A DNA stretch of 64,000 nt from Lepisosteus oculatus (taxonomy: Eukaryota; Chordata; Actinopteri; Semionotiformes; Lepisosteidae), in assembly GCF_040954835.1 (NCBI RefSeq), contig NC_090711.1, forward strand, positions 2,549,501 to 2,613,500, read 5' to 3'. The stretch's first letter is position 1; every line of letters starts with the position of its first letter. Positions 34,291 through 48,128 of this stretch are shown piece after piece. The position numbers were made by a program, and so were the translations under genes. The notes beneath the pieces were generated by a model. That model was not told where the DNA came from. It was given only the letters and a program-made list of their open reading frames with translations, and did no database searches.

Positions 34291-35826
34291 GATTCTGTTC
34301 CCTTCTTTACCCAAAGAGCTTTGTACCACTTTTCTTGCTGAAAAGATGTGTTCTAGGCTTGCAGACAACACCTCTTTCAGGCAAAATGAACTGAAACGCA
34401 CCTTTGTAGAGTGTTTATACATAAGGACCTTCTATATTTTTGTCAGTAACCATTATGAGGCATTAGTTTCTAAGAACTCAATCAATTCTTGTTTGTTTGC
34501 CCTGTTAACATGCTCCAGGCTATAAAAAAAATGTACAGATAAAATTTGCAACCCCTGTCGTGAACAGCTAGCACAGCCCTCTGTCCTGAGCCCAGAGCAG
34601 CCTTCTGTGGCTCAAGTCTGCAGCTGTCCCTGCTCTAAACCTCAGCAGGCCAGGCCTGGGGTTCAGACCTAGGACAAGAAAAGCAGAAAGTCTGACCAGC
34701 TTAGCTCTCTTCACTCAAATGGAAAAACAAAACAGTAGATTATCAGGCCAGGCTCTTAGATAGAGAGGAATTTGTGTAAAAAACTGCTGTTTTTCTGTAA
34801 ACACAGTATATCATGGAGCACTCCGCCAGCTGGCTGGAGCACTTAACCTTTCGCATTCCATCGAGTATTGCGTTGTACTTTCCATCCAGCAGGTCTCCGT
34901 TTCTAAATAAATTGACTCCCCTTGGCACTTCGCTCCTGGTCTTTCTGCAGCGGGCGTAAGCCGAGTTGACAGTGATGTCGTATTTCACTGCCTGAGGACG
35001 CGTGTGCCCGTTCGGAGATGCGAGGCGAAGTGTAAACACACCACCCATAACGGTGTGCAGGGCAGACCAGATCAACCTCGTCTCCGCTCCAGTTCTGCTT
35101 TCCTGGAAAAACAAGGAGCCTCGTCTTCGAACACCGAGATAAAAGCCCGAAGGCTGAAGCCGCTTGTCGACATATTGCTGGAGTCTGCCAAAGGACAAGA
35201 CACACGCGCGGCCCGCTCTCCCGGACTGTGCGGGCAAGGTGAACAGCTGGACGCTCAGAGGGTAAACCGGCAGGGCACGGCGCGGCCTGTGTGTGAGACA
35301 CGAGCTGTAAACTGGTCTAGAAGGATGGCCCAAGCATGGAGAGTAAACTGGAATGCGACGGAGAAGGAAAAAAAAAACACTCTGCGGCCCGACTGAAAAC
35401 AGCAGGCGCAGTGGTCAAGAGGGAAGCTGAGGCCAGCCCTGCTCCGGGCTGCACTGATAAAGACGCGTCTCGACAGGCTTCTTGCACTGGTACCCTGTGC
35501 CCTGGGCACGCCCTGCTGCCCTGCTGCCCTGCTGCCCCGGCTGTGCGCACACTGGGGGCTGTGGGGGGGAGCGTGTGTGAAGACAGCACCGCGCTGCGCG
35601 GGCAGGGGGCCAGGCCCGCTCTCCTGACGGGGTCGGGTCAGCACTTTCCACTCTCCCCGGGACAGCGGAGGGGTGGGGGGGGGGGGGATGGGAAGGCTGC
35701 AGGGGGCAGTGGGAGAGGGGGGTGCGGGCGGGGGGGATGAGCGCATTGATTTGGTCTGGGTAATGGAAAGAATGCATCACAGCACAACCCTCCCCCAGCC
35801 AACACATCACAACTCCCGCCACGCAC

Positions 35827-35878
<52 letters not shown>

Positions 35879-38800
35879 GCCACCACTTCGACTCCGCGCA
35901 CCACTGCCCTCAGCCGACTCCCCGGGCGATGAGCCCGTTCCCCTGCCGGCCGCAGCCGAAATGGGCCACTTCGAGCCTCTGCCCGGGACAGAGCATGGTG
36001 GGAAACCGACCCCAGCGACCCCAGCACACACAACAGCAGCTCGTGTTCCTGTCAGCTGAGCTGGAGCCGTTTGCGGTGGTGAGTTTAGGCGCCTGATTTT
36101 CACAGGTCTCGCACTCTTTGAGGAAGGACGCAGCGCCTTGATAAGCCAAAGCGCTTCACGCTCCTTCTCCTTCTGTGTGCTGCACATGTGGTGAGGGGAC
36201 AAGCAGCCCCCATCAGGCCAGCCCACGGAGGAGAGCTCCCAGCCTCCTGCTGAGCCTGGCTCACTGGACATCCTGACAACTGGCCAGCCCATCAGGTCAA
36301 TCAACTTAATGATATATGAAAAAAGTGTAGAAAGCATTAGTTTGAACTCAAAAACGGGTTTTCCTTCTTGATATTAAACCACACGCCACCATTCATGACA
36401 GCTGCTTGACTTTAGAGACTCAGTTACAGCAGGTCCAGTCCATCATCACTGCTGAGCCAAGTTTCTCCTCCCCGACTAGCTCCCTCCTTAAAGAAATAAA
36501 TACCTCATTAAGACGTGGAACAAAGTGAATGTTTTTTTTAATGGTCTTTTCGGGTGTCTGGTCTTATGCCATTTTCAAAGTTGGACGGTACCTCTACTTA
36601 AGTTGTCTTGGCAAAGAACAAAAGCTTGTTAATTTGCAATTCCTTGAGCCGAAACCATAGAAGTGATTGTGCCGTCGACAGCTGACATGTTGTTGCTGTT
36701 GTTTAACAGCAACAGGAAATGCACTAGACGAGCACGGCCTCTGCGCAGGGAGCTGTTTTTGGACCTGTCGCTGAAGGTTCTGTGGGACTTCCTGCTCGAA
36801 ACGGCCCTGGGGGCACGGCGTGTGACCCGGAACGGCCACCGGCTCTTCTGCGGGCCCGGAGGAGACCCCGCTGTCCCAGCGCGAAGCCGGTGGGCTCCCC
36901 TGGAGAAATGCTCTCTGCAAGCGTGGTGCAGGCAGGCCTGGGCCCTGCAAGAGAACGCGCGCTGGTGTGGAACTGCACAAACACCAGAGACCCGCAGAAA
37001 GACCGCAGCCCTAGCTTCTGTAACCCTGTCTCTTGGGGGCAACCGGTTTCAAAGCTAAGCCTCGTGTCGAAAAGTGGTGCTTTTCGGGGTGGCAAACTGG
37101 TAGCAGCCATTGCTGGGGGGGGGGGGGTGCGTGGAAGAAGGGGCAGGGAGAGACTCGTGAGCCAATAGATTTTTTTTTTTAAATAGGATGGAAAATGTGA
37201 ATAAGAGCCGGGGGCTGGCTGCTGTGTTTGGGAAGGTACCGGCCCCTGCTCTCGTTTCGGAGGCTGTTTCTTGTAAAGTGTCAAGAATCCTGCGTCCTCC
37301 AGATGTGTGTCGTGTTTATGCTGTCCAAGTCCCCCGGAGAGATTTACGCTTGGCCGCGCCGCGCTCGCCCTGCTCATGAAAGAGCCCTAATTATGGAAAG
37401 TTGGCAGGGAGCAGCGAGCAGCCACTGTGGGACACAACGGAAAGAATGAGATTAAACCCAGAAAAATGCGAGGCCATAAAGTTTATAAGACAAAAGATGA
37501 GCAGTGAACTCGTTTCAGAGACCCTTTCCTCCAGGGCGGCACTCCGAGTTGTGGGGTCCTGCTCGCGCTGTGTCTCCCGACACCCCCAGGCAGAGCTTCT
37601 GGGGTTCTCCACAGTCGGAGAGAGCTCCTCCTCTTTTCCTTTTCTAATATCTTGCTTCCAGTTGTGACCCTGGGTGTCTGACTGGGGCTTAAAGTGACCT
37701 CTAAACTGGTTGGTTTTTCATCTGCCGTCCCATGTGACTGCATTTGCAGAGCAGGTGTGTTTCCATCGGGGGTCTCTTGCACTGACGCTGGAGAGACTCC
37801 CCTCCCGCAGCGTTTATCTGTGACCAGTCAACCTCCAGCCTCTAACGATCGGACACGATTTACCTGTAATCAATGAAAACAGATGACTTGTCAAGGACTT
37901 TTCGAGATCATTTATTTAGTGACGAGTGACAAGCTCATTTTCCGGAGGAGGTGTCCTCTGATTCTTGTTCCCATCTGTGCAGTAAATTAAAATGTTAATT
38001 TAAATGAAAGAATTAACCTCATTGTTTTATTAATTCAACAAAGGATTTTTCCAAAGGTCTTTTACAGTTGATTACTGAAAAAAAATGTGGTTCAGTAAAA
38101 GTACAGCTACCGCAGTTACAGTACCTGTCGAACCTCGTCATGCCTGGTTATACTGTAGGCATTAACGTTAACAACTGTTCATTTGATAATTAGACCTGCA
38201 TGCGGAACTGAGAGCTCAAGTGGAACAAAAATCAGAGACCAGGCGGTCCTCCTGAACGTGTGTTGGAGACCCCTAATTTACAACAAAATGCAGAAATAAA
38301 ACCTCAGCCCTCGAGGAACAGAGGCCCCTTCACTGAACTTAGCTGAACTGCAGTTTTGCATAATTGACCAATAAATTGCAGGAGTTCATCATCTTTAAAA
38401 GACAGGTGATTCAGAGCAAACTCTTAGAGGGACTAGATCGGGGCTGCCCACTGTCTACACGAGCACAGCTGCGTCTGTTTCTTCAGCTGTCCAGTGCAGC
38501 AGCAGCAGCTAGGAAACCCCCATCTATCCACTGGAGCTTGCTCTGTTCAGTAAGTGAATGCATTGGTCACTGCAGTAGGAATCTACAGTAATGCCTGGAC
38601 TTATTATCTTCATTATTCGAGCAATGCTTTTTCATTGTTCCACATCTTTTGCTCTCCAACAGTCCTTTTTCCCCATGTGTGAAACAAGTGTGTTGAGTAA
38701 TATGCATGCAATATGAATATGATATATTTGCAGGTATATTATAATCCAAATAAACAAGATTCATCTAATCAATCCCATATTGTCTGCCCATATTCATTTA

Positions 38801-40680
38801 GATTTAGTTCTATTCTCTTCTCCATTAAGAACAGATCTAACTGCTTTCGCCGTGAAAGCTGGTCTTGTCTCCGGTGTGAGAGTAACCTGCGAAGTGGTCC
38901 CTTCCAGAGTTCCAGAGTTTGTGCTGCATGTGCAGTTTGTACCCTCATGTGCAGTTACTACCCTCAATGTTTGATTTGCAGCCCTGTGAATTTAGCACCC
39001 TCTGTGTTCATTCTGCAGCTTAACATAGCCACAGGCACTGATGGAGACACTGCTCTGATTTCCCATTGGCTCCTTGACTCTAAAGGTCTGTCGCTGCCCC
39101 TCTGCTCAAGCAGGGAAGATTCTGAAAAGGCTGTTGATGACGTGTTCTGCACTATCCCCCATTTAAAGCCCTCAAGGAGCTCAAGAGCAGGTGATAAAAA
39201 TATTAATAACACTTGCTCTTTAAAGGTTTACTGTTGCATACTACAGTCAAAGAAGATCCAAGTGTGGCGAGGCACAGTGAAATCCTATCCAAGAATAGAG
39301 ATTACTGCAGAAACACTAAGGAAACAATGGAAAAGCTTTCTACTGCAAAGTGAGATCCTAGTGTAAGCACATCAAATCCGTGTTAAAAGTGGAAATGTAA
39401 CTGAATATATTATAATTTTACAAGGATATTATAATTTCCTCTCACAAGGAATTTTCTCAAATTATGTTCTGCAAACTGAGTCTGTCAGTTCACCTGTGCT
39501 GACTCATGAAGATTACTATCTAGTAATTTGTGACTCAATATTATTAAGTACAACAGGACATGAAGAGTTGTGTACTACAATGTGTTTGTTATACTGCATG
39601 TGAAGTTCTGTAGGGGTGGGAAAGTAATAGTTTCTGTAAGTGATATAGCATTGTATTGTGACATACTGTAAAATAACATGGCATTCTTCAGCAGTTCTTC
39701 ATCATGATCTTCTTAAAACAGGTGCACCTACCGTAGTCATTTCTGTGATGACATATCACTCACGGGAAAAAAAGGTTTAATTTTTGTTACAAAATTAATA
39801 ACGGCCTGACCACAGCCGTGAACTTGAAAGGTCAAGGGTTACTAACTCCCCATTGATCTCTGAGGGTTCACACTCCTGTCTCTTGAAAGTAATCACTCAG
39901 GAGGGTCTAGAATTAGAAGCCACGATAAGATAACGAGAGTGCAAATCTTTCCGACATCACAAGACAGGCAGCACATGCCTGCTCTTAACCTTCTCCTCAT
40001 AATGTCACTGTGTGAGACACAAATAGCCTGCTGTTATCAAGTCCGCTAAATTCGTAGAGCCTGGTCTGGGCTCTGGATGTGGCAAAGGACTTCAAAGAAA
40101 GAAAGGGCAGTACATCCTTCATCCTTTCGCCACACACTGAGCTGCATTTGAATTCAATTATATTTAAGGGCTCATCGAGCTGACAGTGTATCGCTCTCTG
40201 GTTCCTTCCCCTTTATGAATTCGATTTTGAATATTGCGCACGATTGTGGTCAGCGTGTGGCAGCAATGTGACTGGTGCTCTGGAATCAATTCATGAATGA
40301 GCCACCGTGCCCTTCCTGGGGCAGTGCTGGGGCTGAATTCATGTTCTACACAGACAGGTTAAAGGAAACAGAGCCTGCAGGCGTCCAGTGCAGATAACTG
40401 ACTCCAGTTAGGCACCTAGTCGTGCCTTAAATGACCAAATTAAGAGACTTTATCCAGTAGAACAGATTTTCTTACAACTTTTGTTCTAACTCAGTTTTGG
40501 AGTACAATTACTGAACGTTACAATATACAACATGGGCGGCCAAAAGTCTATGTTGAAAAAGTTGCAGGTAGGAGCAAATAATTACTCGTCGTAAAGTTTC
40601 CTTGCAACCCAAAACAACGTCTAAGCGGTGTGGAAATGCTAACCCCAACCCTAGCGGGGGATTCAACAGAGCCACCTGGT
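34291..40680. other. Intergenic, no supported gene
   Basis: A 196-codon minus-strand frame (34743-35333) and a 217-codon one (36724-37377) contain no recognisable domains and look like chance frames in GC-rich DNA. The part at 35500-35960 is CpG-rich and holds the CA repeat. 37.9-40.6 kb is AT-rich and featureless. Confidence 0.35.
35829..35873 (+). repeat. (CA)n microsatellite
   Basis: About 22 uninterrupted CA units, likely polymorphic in length. Confidence 0.95.
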
Positions 40681-40689
40681 TTCAAGCGT

Positions 40690-40885
40690 TCCAGCTCCTC
40701 CAAGGCTTTGGGAAGTCAACCTCACGGGTTTCCTCAGGATCAACAGTGAGGAAGCAGACTGAACAGAAGGCACTTCTTTACACAAAGAGAAGAGGGTGTC
40801 TGGAACAAGCAGGCCAGCTACAGTATGTGGCAGGAGTCTGGGGTCTTTTATGCAATCGCTGGACAAGATGCTAACAAGCAATAAG
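40690..40885. repeat. Interspersed repeat fragment
   Basis: Contains 'cacttctttacacaaagaga' and 'gagggtgtctggaacaagca', apparently the reverse of the family at 3770-3975 and 8550-8800. Confidence 0.45.
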
Positions 40886-43800
40886 CAGCAAAACGAGCTT
40901 CACAGGCCAAATACTCTCTTCTCACTTATATTTAAACCTTTTTAGCCTCCTTCTTCTTCTGTTCTTGAAACTTTTATTTTTCTCCCCTTATTCATCACGT
41001 TGGAATGTTTTACATGAATATAACAGGACTGCAGTTTCCGAGGGCTGCTGTGTCAGTCGGTCAGATGCCCAGAGACAGGGCTCCCTCCCCAAAACCACAT
41101 TTTGTGCCAGTTCCCCTGACAGGCGGGCCCTGCCCACCAGAATCCGCCTTCTGGAAAATTTAACGGCCGAACCAACTGCCAGCGAGCACAGATAAGGACA
41201 GAAATAAAATGCAGCAGAAATATGTTGCAGCCGCCTCTCCAGATGGGAGCATTGGAGACTGGCCACAGCTTCCAGTCTCTCTCTTGTTAAAGCGCTGTAA
41301 CTTTGTTTTCAATTAAAGGAGAATTCTTGCTGTAGAAAAACACGCGTCTCCACTGCGGGCTTCATACTTGCGTCTTTACTTCACATTTGAACAGGAGCCA
41401 GGTGAGGGAAAGGGCACTGGGCAGGAAAAGACGCCTGTCGCACATATCTGAGTGTCTTTGTAATGCCTTTACAGTTGCTAATTCCCACAACTCACGGAGC
41501 AAATTGGACGAACGAGTTCTTATTCATCCCGAGATGGCCACAGAGGGGCAACACTGAAAGGCTATTGGCTGATCTGAGCCCCCAGGGCTGGGCGGAGCCA
41601 GCATCCTCCAATCAAAGCTCAGCTGTTTCCACCATGGCTTGCAGGGTGGAGGAGGTCACAGCTGAGCTGTGATTGGAGGATGCTGGCTCCGCCCAGTCCT
41701 GGAGGGCTGCCACGCCCCCTTTTCTCAGGCCATTCCAGCATGGGCCCTGCGTCCTGGACCCGAATCTGCGCACCAGACCCCTCTCTGGGTTTGACCAGAT
41801 GACACCTTCAGAATTTCCACATCTGAATTTGTGAACGCTGCCCTTTTTTAGCTTGTGCTCTTTCTAACGGGAAAAATTAAAATCGTCATTTATGGCAATA
41901 TATACTGAGACCTGGCTCAATGGGTCCTTTGGCCCCTGCATCGCAGGAGGGAGGGGGGTGGGGCGTGTTGGCTCTAACGATCTGGAGGAATTTGCCCAGC
42001 GTGTTTGTGTTGGAGCTCTGTGTGATGGAACTATGTGGAAGGGAGGTCAGGTCTAGGCCTCTGCTGTACGGCCATGTGATCTCATGTTCCCAGTGGGGTG
42101 GACTGACGGCTCAGAAAAAATCCTGAGGTCAAGGGTCACAGCCGCGCAGCTAGTCCTGGGCTGCCATGACAGGACTCTCTCTCCGTGGTCCCTCGAACGT
42201 ACAGACTGCCCAAGAAAAGCCTTCGATTTCCCCATGATGTTTATTTTAACACAAAACATGGCGAAAGACAGCTGCAAAAAAACATGCATGTTTTTTTTCT
42301 CTTTTAATACCAGTCATTCAGTTTTGAAATGTGGTATGAGAGTGAATGCATATGAAATCTCCTACAGCACGTTTTTTTTTGCTTTCAAGTTCAACGTCCG
42401 GGCTCAGAGCACGATGCTGCAGCAACACCACAGCAAAGTGAGACATTTAAAATAATATAAATATTATAGATATAATATAAATCTATGTGAAAGATAGATG
42501 GGGTGCTCAGAGCTGCCTCGGTATAGCCACAGCCGAAGCACTCAGAACAGGGAGCAGATACATTGAGCTGAGCTGTGCTTGCCTACTGTTGGCTTCACAC
42601 ACACAAGCAAGCAAGTTTGAGTGCACGTGGAGGTTTGGTTGCACTGCAGCTCCGGAGCGGAGTCTGCAACCTACTCCTTATTAGTACAGGTTAAATAACT
42701 GTATAAACTACACAGGCACACAAACAGGAGATGCTCTTCCTGAGAAGCCAGCCAACCATTTCCATATCAGGAACTTCAGCTGTAAATTGCTTTTCTTAAA
42801 AAGTCTGGAAAGTTCCATATAATCCATTTTAAAAATAAAAGATTGTATTCCTGGTCAGATATACCATTTTGACAGGTTTCCATTAACTGCAGTGAAAATA
42901 GGCAGCCCTGGTGATTTATAATAGTACTTAATGATCTTAAATGTAAACCTAGATTTGTCACAATGGCTTTCTCTATTCTAGTTGTTTTAGCAGTTTTTAA
43001 GCCCTCTGTAATCTGACAAAAAACAGTGCACTCCATTTCACTGTTTTTCACTGAAACTCAAAATGCAAAGCTAACCTACCACTGAGACGACCATTTCCAG
43101 TGTTTGGCCACGTCAAGAATCTCTGTTTTCATTCATAACTTTTTTTAACTTAGAAATAAACAGTCATGTCGAGACACAAGTGTCAACTGTCTCTGAGACC
43201 AGGGGCCTCATTTTAACATGAGAAAAAAGAAGATTTACAATCCCTGGGTCTTAATATATACAGGAGGCACCCAATCTAGAACCTAGAACCTGTAGTCATG
43301 TCTCCCGTTTCTGCCCCTGCAGGTGACTCCTGTACCCAAGTGGGGGGGGGGGGGGGGGGCAGGGAAGGGGGCAGGGGCACCCTGAGCTCAGCAGGGGGTC
43401 CTGTACCCATGGCGGACGTATCTCCCTCTGTCTGTCTGTGTGCTCCCTCCGACTCGACACGTGTCCGTTTACAAGCATTCACACGAGCGCTGTGGCCGAG
43501 GGGGCGGCTGTTAGGAGTGGGATCCCACAGGGTCTCCCACTTAGACCTCGTCACTGCTGTCCAGGGACAGGGAAAGGCAGCAGAGTCCGCTCGTGCTGGC
43601 AAGAGCCCAAGCACGCAGCCAAAACGAATGCGCCCTATTGAGCTGTCCTGGGTCCGGTGACGACGGGCATCGATACCATCGACCAGTGGAGACTTTCTCC
43701 CCCGGGCTATTCGCGGTGACTCAGGACGCTGCGACCGCCCGCAAGCTGACAGCTAGCCGGGCACAGCGCCGTCCAGAGAGCTCAGCTCCGCTCCCCCTGG

Positions 43801-43900
43801 GGGAGTCAGCGCGCAGTGAGCCCCCGGAGGACACGGGCTTAAAACCTAGCGATCGGAAACGAGCGCCACATCCACATTTCGGCCTCCAGATGTTCTTATT
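40886..43900. other. Intergenic, no supported gene; contains hairpin and poly(G)
   Basis: No conserved coding signal. Notable sequence structures are the inverted repeat at 41585-41700 and a run of 18 G at 43342-43359. Confidence 0.35.
41585..41700. repeat. Long near-perfect inverted repeat (hairpin)
   Basis: The arm at 41585-41626 (gggctgggcggagccagcat, then cctccaatcaaagctcagctgt) is mirrored at 41658-41700 with only one internal mismatch and a changed end. The spacer is about 31 bases. Both arms contain a CCAAT/ATTGG core and a GGGCGGAGCC-like GC box. Confidence 0.85.
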
Positions 43901-43924
43901 GCTTCATCCACCCCTCCACTGACT

Positions 43925-44235
43925 ACCTGCTCCTCTGGGTCCTGGGCCGTGGAGGGAGCCGAAGCCTATCCCGGCAAGCAGGGGGTGCAAGCCGGGGCAC
44001 ACCCCACAGCAACGCCGGTCTTTCGCAGCTCAGACATAAACGCACCCCCCCCCACCAGAGCCAGTTGTTTCCCCCCCAGAAACCGGTCAACCTACACGCG
44101 CCTCCGTGGGCTGTGGGAGGAAACCAGAGCGAGCGGAGGAAACCCACATGAGCACGGGGAGAACATGCGAACTCCACGCAGGCAGCACCCAAGACCCCAG
44201 CGCTGAGGAGCAGCGATGCCGACCTCCCTGCCAAC
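43925..44235 (-). repeat. SINE-like repeat, reverse orientation
   Basis: Contains 'gccgaagcctatcccggcaa' then 'gcagggggtgcaag', and 'ctgtgggaggaaaccagagc' with 'gagaacatgcgaactccacg'. This is the reverse complement of the SINE-like sequence at 2262-2432 and 61735-62160. Confidence 0.8.
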
Positions 44236-45900
44236 ACCCGGCCGGATACTCCCCACACGGCCGAGCCTTTATTTAGACCTCACGTCCTGAAGATGTGGCT
44301 CAGCACGACCTACCCAAGAAGGATTAAAACACCACCGCATCGACAGCCGTGAAGGGGGGTGTGACAACGCCCTGTGACACAGACCGTCCTCCTGACTGAC
44401 GTTGGCATGGCGTGACTATGAAAGATATGTGAATCTAAACCCTAATTACGGTTTACACCTCCCGGTCCACCATGTACACTGCACTACTGACCAGGCTACA
44501 AGAGCGTAATGCTGCTGTTTTGTTGTTTTTTTTTTTTAAGAAAAATTGGTCAGAATGGAAAGTTGTTGTTTTTTTTAGCGAATCTCCAGCTTTTCCCTGG
44601 AGCTGCAAAAGCTGGGCGTGGGAAACATTTATGCAGCGACAGTATCCACGTCGACGGCAGCTGTCGGAAATAACTGTTGCAACTTCATACAATTAACCAA
44701 ACAAACGGAGCACAGCGTGACCCGTGACCATCAGCTGCCCGTTTGTACAGCGGTGTGAGTCTCTGAGAATTTCTAGAACAGTCCATCACACAACAGTCCT
44801 CTAGCGGCCGCGCCGGGTACTGCGGGCCTCACTCCCGGAAACCAGCAAGTTACAGTAAGGCGTGTTTACGACCGACAAAACGAAAAACAAGTACTCATAG
44901 TTGCATCACGCACTGGGGAATAATTCCGAAAGAACGCTGTACACGGTCCGAGGGGGAAACAAAAGTCACTCTAGAGTTGGTAAGGCATTACACCACACAC
45001 ACACACAAGAGTGTATACTTTAAAAAGCAAATGTACTGCATTCCATCCGATTTAAGATACCATGCGTGCCGAGTCCTCGCTTCATCAATATCATCAATAG
45101 CCTTTTGGCCTGGAATAATTTGCTTGTCAGAAACATTAAAAATCGCAGCGACTGAGCCACCAGAGACCGCAGAAAATGGGCTTGTGCGAAACATGCCGAA
45201 ATATTTGTAATCGTTTAAAACTTGCGAACGATACACAAAAACCCTGCTTCGTTACATACTGTTGTTGTTGTTGTTGAGATTGTAATCTAATACTGCTAAC
45301 GCTAAAATTCTGTGGGAGTAGTAGCACTTCGCTCGTACAAATGATACAAACTACTGAAGCAAATTTCAACCGCTTAGCACCTCAGAAATGTTGCATTTTC
45401 TTCGCCATGCAAACGGGTTTCAGTGTTACTAAAGTGCTTGTTTACCACGATTCTTACGTCCATGCTCTTTTGTTTGTTTTGGTTTTCTGGTCTATATAGT
45501 TCGTAATTAGTCCACCATAAAGTGCATAGTTCACACAACACACGGCAAGCTGGAGACTGCATGTACATGATCTTTCAGCCGGGCACGCCTAAACTGCGAA
45601 TTCACACCGGCCAAGTTACAGTTAAATTAATGTCAACAACTTAAACTCAAGTTTCACTTTTGACGAACTGTGAATTGGTTTAATGAGAACTTTAAAATAA
45701 TTAGAGCGCTCGTAAGGACAAAAAATATACATTTGTATTTATTTGAATAACAGTAAACTGAAGGAACTGTTCATGCACAGTACTGTTACACGAAAGCCCT
45801 TTATGCAGTAACATGCAGGCCCAGATCTGAAAACAATAGAGCCATATGCACCCCGTGCTCCAGCGCCATGCGTCTCGTGGTTGGCTCCCACAGGCCTGTT
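44236..45900. other. Intergenic stretch upstream of RBM39
   Basis: Mixed composition with a short (CA)n at about 44993-45006 and a (TTG)n at about 45261-45273. No gene is supported. Confidence 0.35.
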
Positions 45901-45904
45901 GCAG

Positions 45905-46085
45905 GTCGCTCATTGGCTGCACCGCGATCCAGGCGATCGCTGATTGGCCGGTGGCTGCAGCGGAAACATTCTCAACCAATCGTGTGGCACTTCGTCTCCG
46001 GGTTGTCCGGCGCGAGAAGCCCCTGCGTTGGCCGTTAAGAGACCCCTTACCTGTTGTCCACCGGCGCCATTTTGGGAGAAGCCGA
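45905..46085 (+). promoter_or_regulatory. RBM39 promoter (CCAAT boxes and YY1 site)
   Basis: Three CCAAT/ATTGG cores are seen at 45912-45916, 45943-45947 and 45976-45980, spaced about 30 bases apart as is common for NF-Y promoters. GCCATTTTG (YY1 type) at 46066-46074 sits where transcription should begin. The region is CpG-rich and there is no TATA box. This is the usual form of a housekeeping promoter. Confidence 0.65.
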
Positions 46086-46368
46086 AGTCGGGGATTGTGG
46101 TGGAGAATAACTTCGCGCACTGCGGGTGGAAAAAAAAAAGCCTTTCTGTTTCTTTTTTAGATTGTTTTAGCTGTTTAGCGGCGCATTATAAACTTGATCT
46201 AGAAGCAAAGTGTTGCTGAAGGTAAAGAGAAGTGATTCAGAGCTTTGTTTGAAGAAGAAGGAGGAGTAATAACGATCGGAGGTCAAGAGCGGCCTAAGTG
46301 AAGCCGAGTCGAGAAAGGACAGCGTTGGAAGGCGTTTGAAACGAGAACGCTGTTTGTTCTTTTTAAAG
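46060..46368 (+). other. RBM39 noncoding first exon (predicted)
   Basis: Runs from the YY1-site region to the donor tttaaag|gtaata (GT at 46369). The next acceptor is at 48115, 13 bases before the start codon. Confidence 0.55.
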
Positions 46369-48128
46369 GTAATATTTGCCTAAATTTGAGTAGATTATGG
46401 ATTATTGTAGTCTTGAAATTCTCTAGACCGACGCATTTACCTCTCCCCTCCTGGTAATGCAGGGCGGTAGCTGTTACGTAATTGTTTAAATGTGAGCAGC
46501 CGAAAAACTTCCTTTTTTATTCGCTATTATACAGAATTGCAGCAATTCCGAGATATAAAATAAAGCCAGAACGTTTTTTTTATCAAGTAGATCCCATAAA
46601 TCGAATAAATGGTCTTCGGTCTGGTAGTTTTTTTCGAATTAAAGAATGAGGGTCTTTAAAGCGTTTTAATGTTCGAAGACGGCAAGAACCCACGACGTTT
46701 CACAAACAATGGAGTGAGTTTGAGTTGTTTAACATTTTGCTTATTTTGCAGTCTTGTCACCGTACTCGCGGTGCTCTGGGTTTTACTCGAAACACTTGGT
46801 AAAGAAGTTTTGCTTATGGATTGTCTTAGTGGGCTATATAGTACTGTGCCCACCTCGATTTTTTGATTATATATATATGCGCTTTGTGATGTCTACGTGC
46901 AAGGTACGTAGTATTTCGGCGAGAAGTTGTTGAACTTTGCCCTCACACCAGTAGTTTCTTTCTAAACAAATTTCGCCTGCATGGTGCGGCTATGCACGCG
47001 TGGAAGAGTCGCGGAAGCAGGTAACTAATGTTGTCGAACATGTGAAAGAGTACATTAGCGTATGGTCGACGGAATAGTTTTAACTTTTTAAGAATTGGGG
47101 AAGTGGCGTAGTTTTAAAACTAGAGATATCCTGCAAAATTTGGCTTAAGTCGAATTTCTCTGCATGTTTTTGGTGGAAGATCATTTATCCTTTTCCGGTT
47201 TTGACAAGTTGAGAAACTGGTAGTTTTATTCACTTCCAGAGTATGACTTTAATTTTCTTACGTATATAAAGCTGTTTTTCTGTGGCCTTCCAGTGTAAAT
47301 CTAGTCCTGTGAGAGGCAAAAAAAAAGCCTTGGGCTAAATTATTCTATTCATTCTTTAACAAGCCTCATCCAGAAACTTCAGAAGGATCTGTCCATTCAT
47401 TCCGTCCCCAGTATTGACATTTCTTGCATGATCCTGGCAGAAACTTGTGCGAGTTTCCTATGGCCTGGGAGGGGGTAGTATTAGACTTGTCCTGAGGTGG
47501 TGTGCAGTTGAGCGCACAAGAGTGAAAAAAACTTTGTCCTCATACAATGGGTTCTGCAGAGTAAACTCACCCACCTGCTTCTCTTGACAGGTATTCACCT
47601 GAAAGGACATGTATTAAAGTCAGTTAACCAAGGACCGAGGCCAAGAATGACAGTAATACCAAACTAAGATCAAGACCACAGCTTCTCCTTTTTTATTCTG
47701 CCTGCTTGTGGTACCCGTGTTCCTGCAGGGAGTTTTGGCTTCAGACATCTGATTGCATCCTGGGGTGGGGGGGTAGAAGTTCTTTACAAACAGATTAAAG
47801 ACTGCTGGTGGAGGTTTTTTTTGTTAATATGATGCAGTGATGACCTTTGCCCCTGGTTTTGATGTGATTCTAGATTTTGTATACTGCATGCATTATGAAA
47901 TGGTCATGCTAAAATTCCCATTTTCAAATCTTTTTTGCACATACTCCAGCATTGAAGGTTCGCCCCATCACTAAAGATCTTTTAGGGATGTGGCTTCTTC
48001 CACACAGAAGTTCAGTCTTATTCCTGTTGTTACTATGTTTAGCAATTTGTATGTGGAAGCAGTTGTACTTGCATGAGGTTTAATACCAGCTTTGTTCAAT
48101 TTTTTTTTCTCCCAGGTTGATTGGCAGT

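Noticed and set aside
34743-35333. 196-codon minus-strand frame in intergenic DNA
   Set aside because: No recognisable family, signal or repeat; kept only as noncoding intergenic sequence.
35638-36337. Frames with VCVCVCVC runs
   Set aside because: Translation of the CA microsatellite.
36724-37377. 217-codon minus-strand frame
   Set aside because: GC-rich, Pro/Ala/Arg biased, no motifs; overlapped by several equally open frames on both strands.
38713-39366. 217-codon plus-strand frame
   Set aside because: Random-looking composition without homology that I recognise, and no splice or promoter context.
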